From Deltaproteobacteria bacterium (lineage in GTDB: Bacteria > Desulfobacterota > Desulfobacteria > Desulfobacterales > JAFDCJ01), in contig JAJRVC010000692.1 of assembly GCA_024277475.1 (NCBI GenBank), forward strand, positions 1 through 5,250: a DNA stretch of 5,250 bases. The letters are read 5' to 3'. Positions 4,693 through 5,250 of the stretch are shown here, piece after piece. A program made the translations under genes and the position numbers. Numbering within the stretch: position 1 is the first letter of the stretch; the number at the start of each line of letters is the position of its first letter. The notes below the pieces were generated by a model. It searched no databases, was not told the DNA's origin, and saw nothing but the letters and a program-made list of their open reading frames with translations.

Positions 4693-5250
4693 ATGAAAAC
4701 AACGATAAACATTTACTGTGATGAAAGCTGCCATCTGCCCAATGACGGCCAGAAGGCCATGGTTCTCGGTGCGCTCTGGTGTTTCAGGGCCAAGGCCAGA
4801 GAGCACAACCAGGCCATTGCCGAGCTGAAGGCAAAACATCACCTTTCACCGTTTTTCGAGATCAAGTGGACAAAGGTCTCTCCCGGAAAACTGGATTTTT
4901 ACAGGGATCTGCTCAGCTATTTTTTTGACAGAAGGACCATGGGATTTCGGGCATGGGTTGTTCCTGACAAATCAATTTTGTCCCACGATGATTATAACCA
5001 GACTCACGATGAATGGTATTACAAGATGTATTTCTATCTCTTGCGGAACTTGATCTCCACGGACAGGAAATACCATATCTATCTTGATATCAAGGACACG
5101 CGCAGCAGGATGAAGCTGCGCAAGCTGCGGGAAGTGCTGAGCAATGCGAATTATGATTTTTCCAGGGAAATCATTGAGCGGATTCAGCATGTGCATTCAC
5201 ACGACATCGGTCTCATGCAATTGGCGGATATCCTCATTGGCGCTGTTTCC
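4693..5250 (+). CDS. DUF3800 domain protein (partial, runs off the right edge)
   Basis: 186 codons are open to the window end. DUF3800 features seen: a first strand with IYCDES (Asp10, Glu11) after only six residues; WTKVSPGKLDFYRDLLSYFF; a second strand with HIYLDIKD (Asp132, Asp135) followed by a basic helix RSRMKLRKLREVL; and the closing QLADILIGAV (Asp179). The family is, to my recollection, predicted to have an RNase H-like fold, and the spaced acidic residues D10, D132/D135 and D179 fit a metal-dependent nuclease centre. The activity is inference. Such genes are frequent in defence islands and mobile regions, and this one follows a Type I system, separated from hsdS by the broken four-helix-bundle gene and an inverted heptamer array. 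It is probably nearly complete, since the QLADIL motif usually lies in the last third of these proteins. No frameshift is seen. Confidence 0.88.
   Translation, partial: MKTTINIYCDESCHLPNDGQKAMVLGALWCFRAKAREHNQAIAELKAKHHLSPFFEIKWTKVSPGKLDFYRDLLSYFFDRRTMGFRAWVVPDKSILSHDDYNQTHDEWYYKMYFYLLRNLISTDRKYHIYLDIKDTRSRMKLRKLREVLSNANYDFSREIIERIQHVHSHDIGLMQLADILIGAVS

Noticed and set aside
4972..5196. Minus-strand 74-codon open frame
   Set aside because: Shadow of the DUF3800 gene, which shows its family motifs on the plus strand.

Overview
The window is a bacterial Type I restriction-modification (RM) locus of the accessory, defence-island kind. All supported genes lie on the + strand and read with the standard bacterial code. 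Good purine-rich ribosome binding sites and moderate base composition fit a Gram-negative environmental bacterium. The AGTGAA heptamer arrays and IS66-type ends remind me of Desulfobacterota and similar genomes, but the sequence does not fix the taxon.

Layout: (1) 1-185, the 3' end of a gene whose product resembles the C-terminal conserved region of a short HsdS-like specificity protein; it runs off the left edge. (2) 231-1751, hsdM, the N6-adenine methyltransferase subunit, with intact motifs. (3) 1748-2821, a RhuM-family gene overlapping hsdM by 4 bases. (4) About 2811-4112, hsdS, a full two-TRD specificity subunit overlapping rhuM. (5) 4125-4640, a four-helix-bundle (23S rRNA intervening-sequence protein, S23) gene broken by a 157-bp IS66-type MITE with an 8-bp target duplication; removing the MITE and one duplication copy restores a seamless 116-residue protein. 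(6) 4693-5250, a DUF3800 gene, open at the right edge. No hsdR is visible, so the restriction subunit must lie outside the window if it exists.

How the genes work together: HsdM and HsdS form the modification enzyme, HsdS choosing the target and HsdM methylating adenine. With HsdR they would cut unmodified DNA. RhuM is co-translated between them, and DUF3800, a predicted RNase H-fold protein, follows. Both are accessory genes of unproven function often seen in such loci.

The most unusual feature is a family of degenerate heptamer arrays, consensus (A/C/G)AGTGAA. One sits at almost every gene joint: before hsdM, at rhuM/hsdS, between the two halves of hsdS, at the end of hsdS, and in opposite orientation after the four-helix-bundle gene. 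In hsdS the three arrays are read in the same phase (peptide VKSEKL), so each TRD half is bracketed by in-frame repeats. That is an arrangement that could allow TRD loss or exchange without frameshift. The four-helix-bundle gene is bracketed by the same array in inverted orientation.
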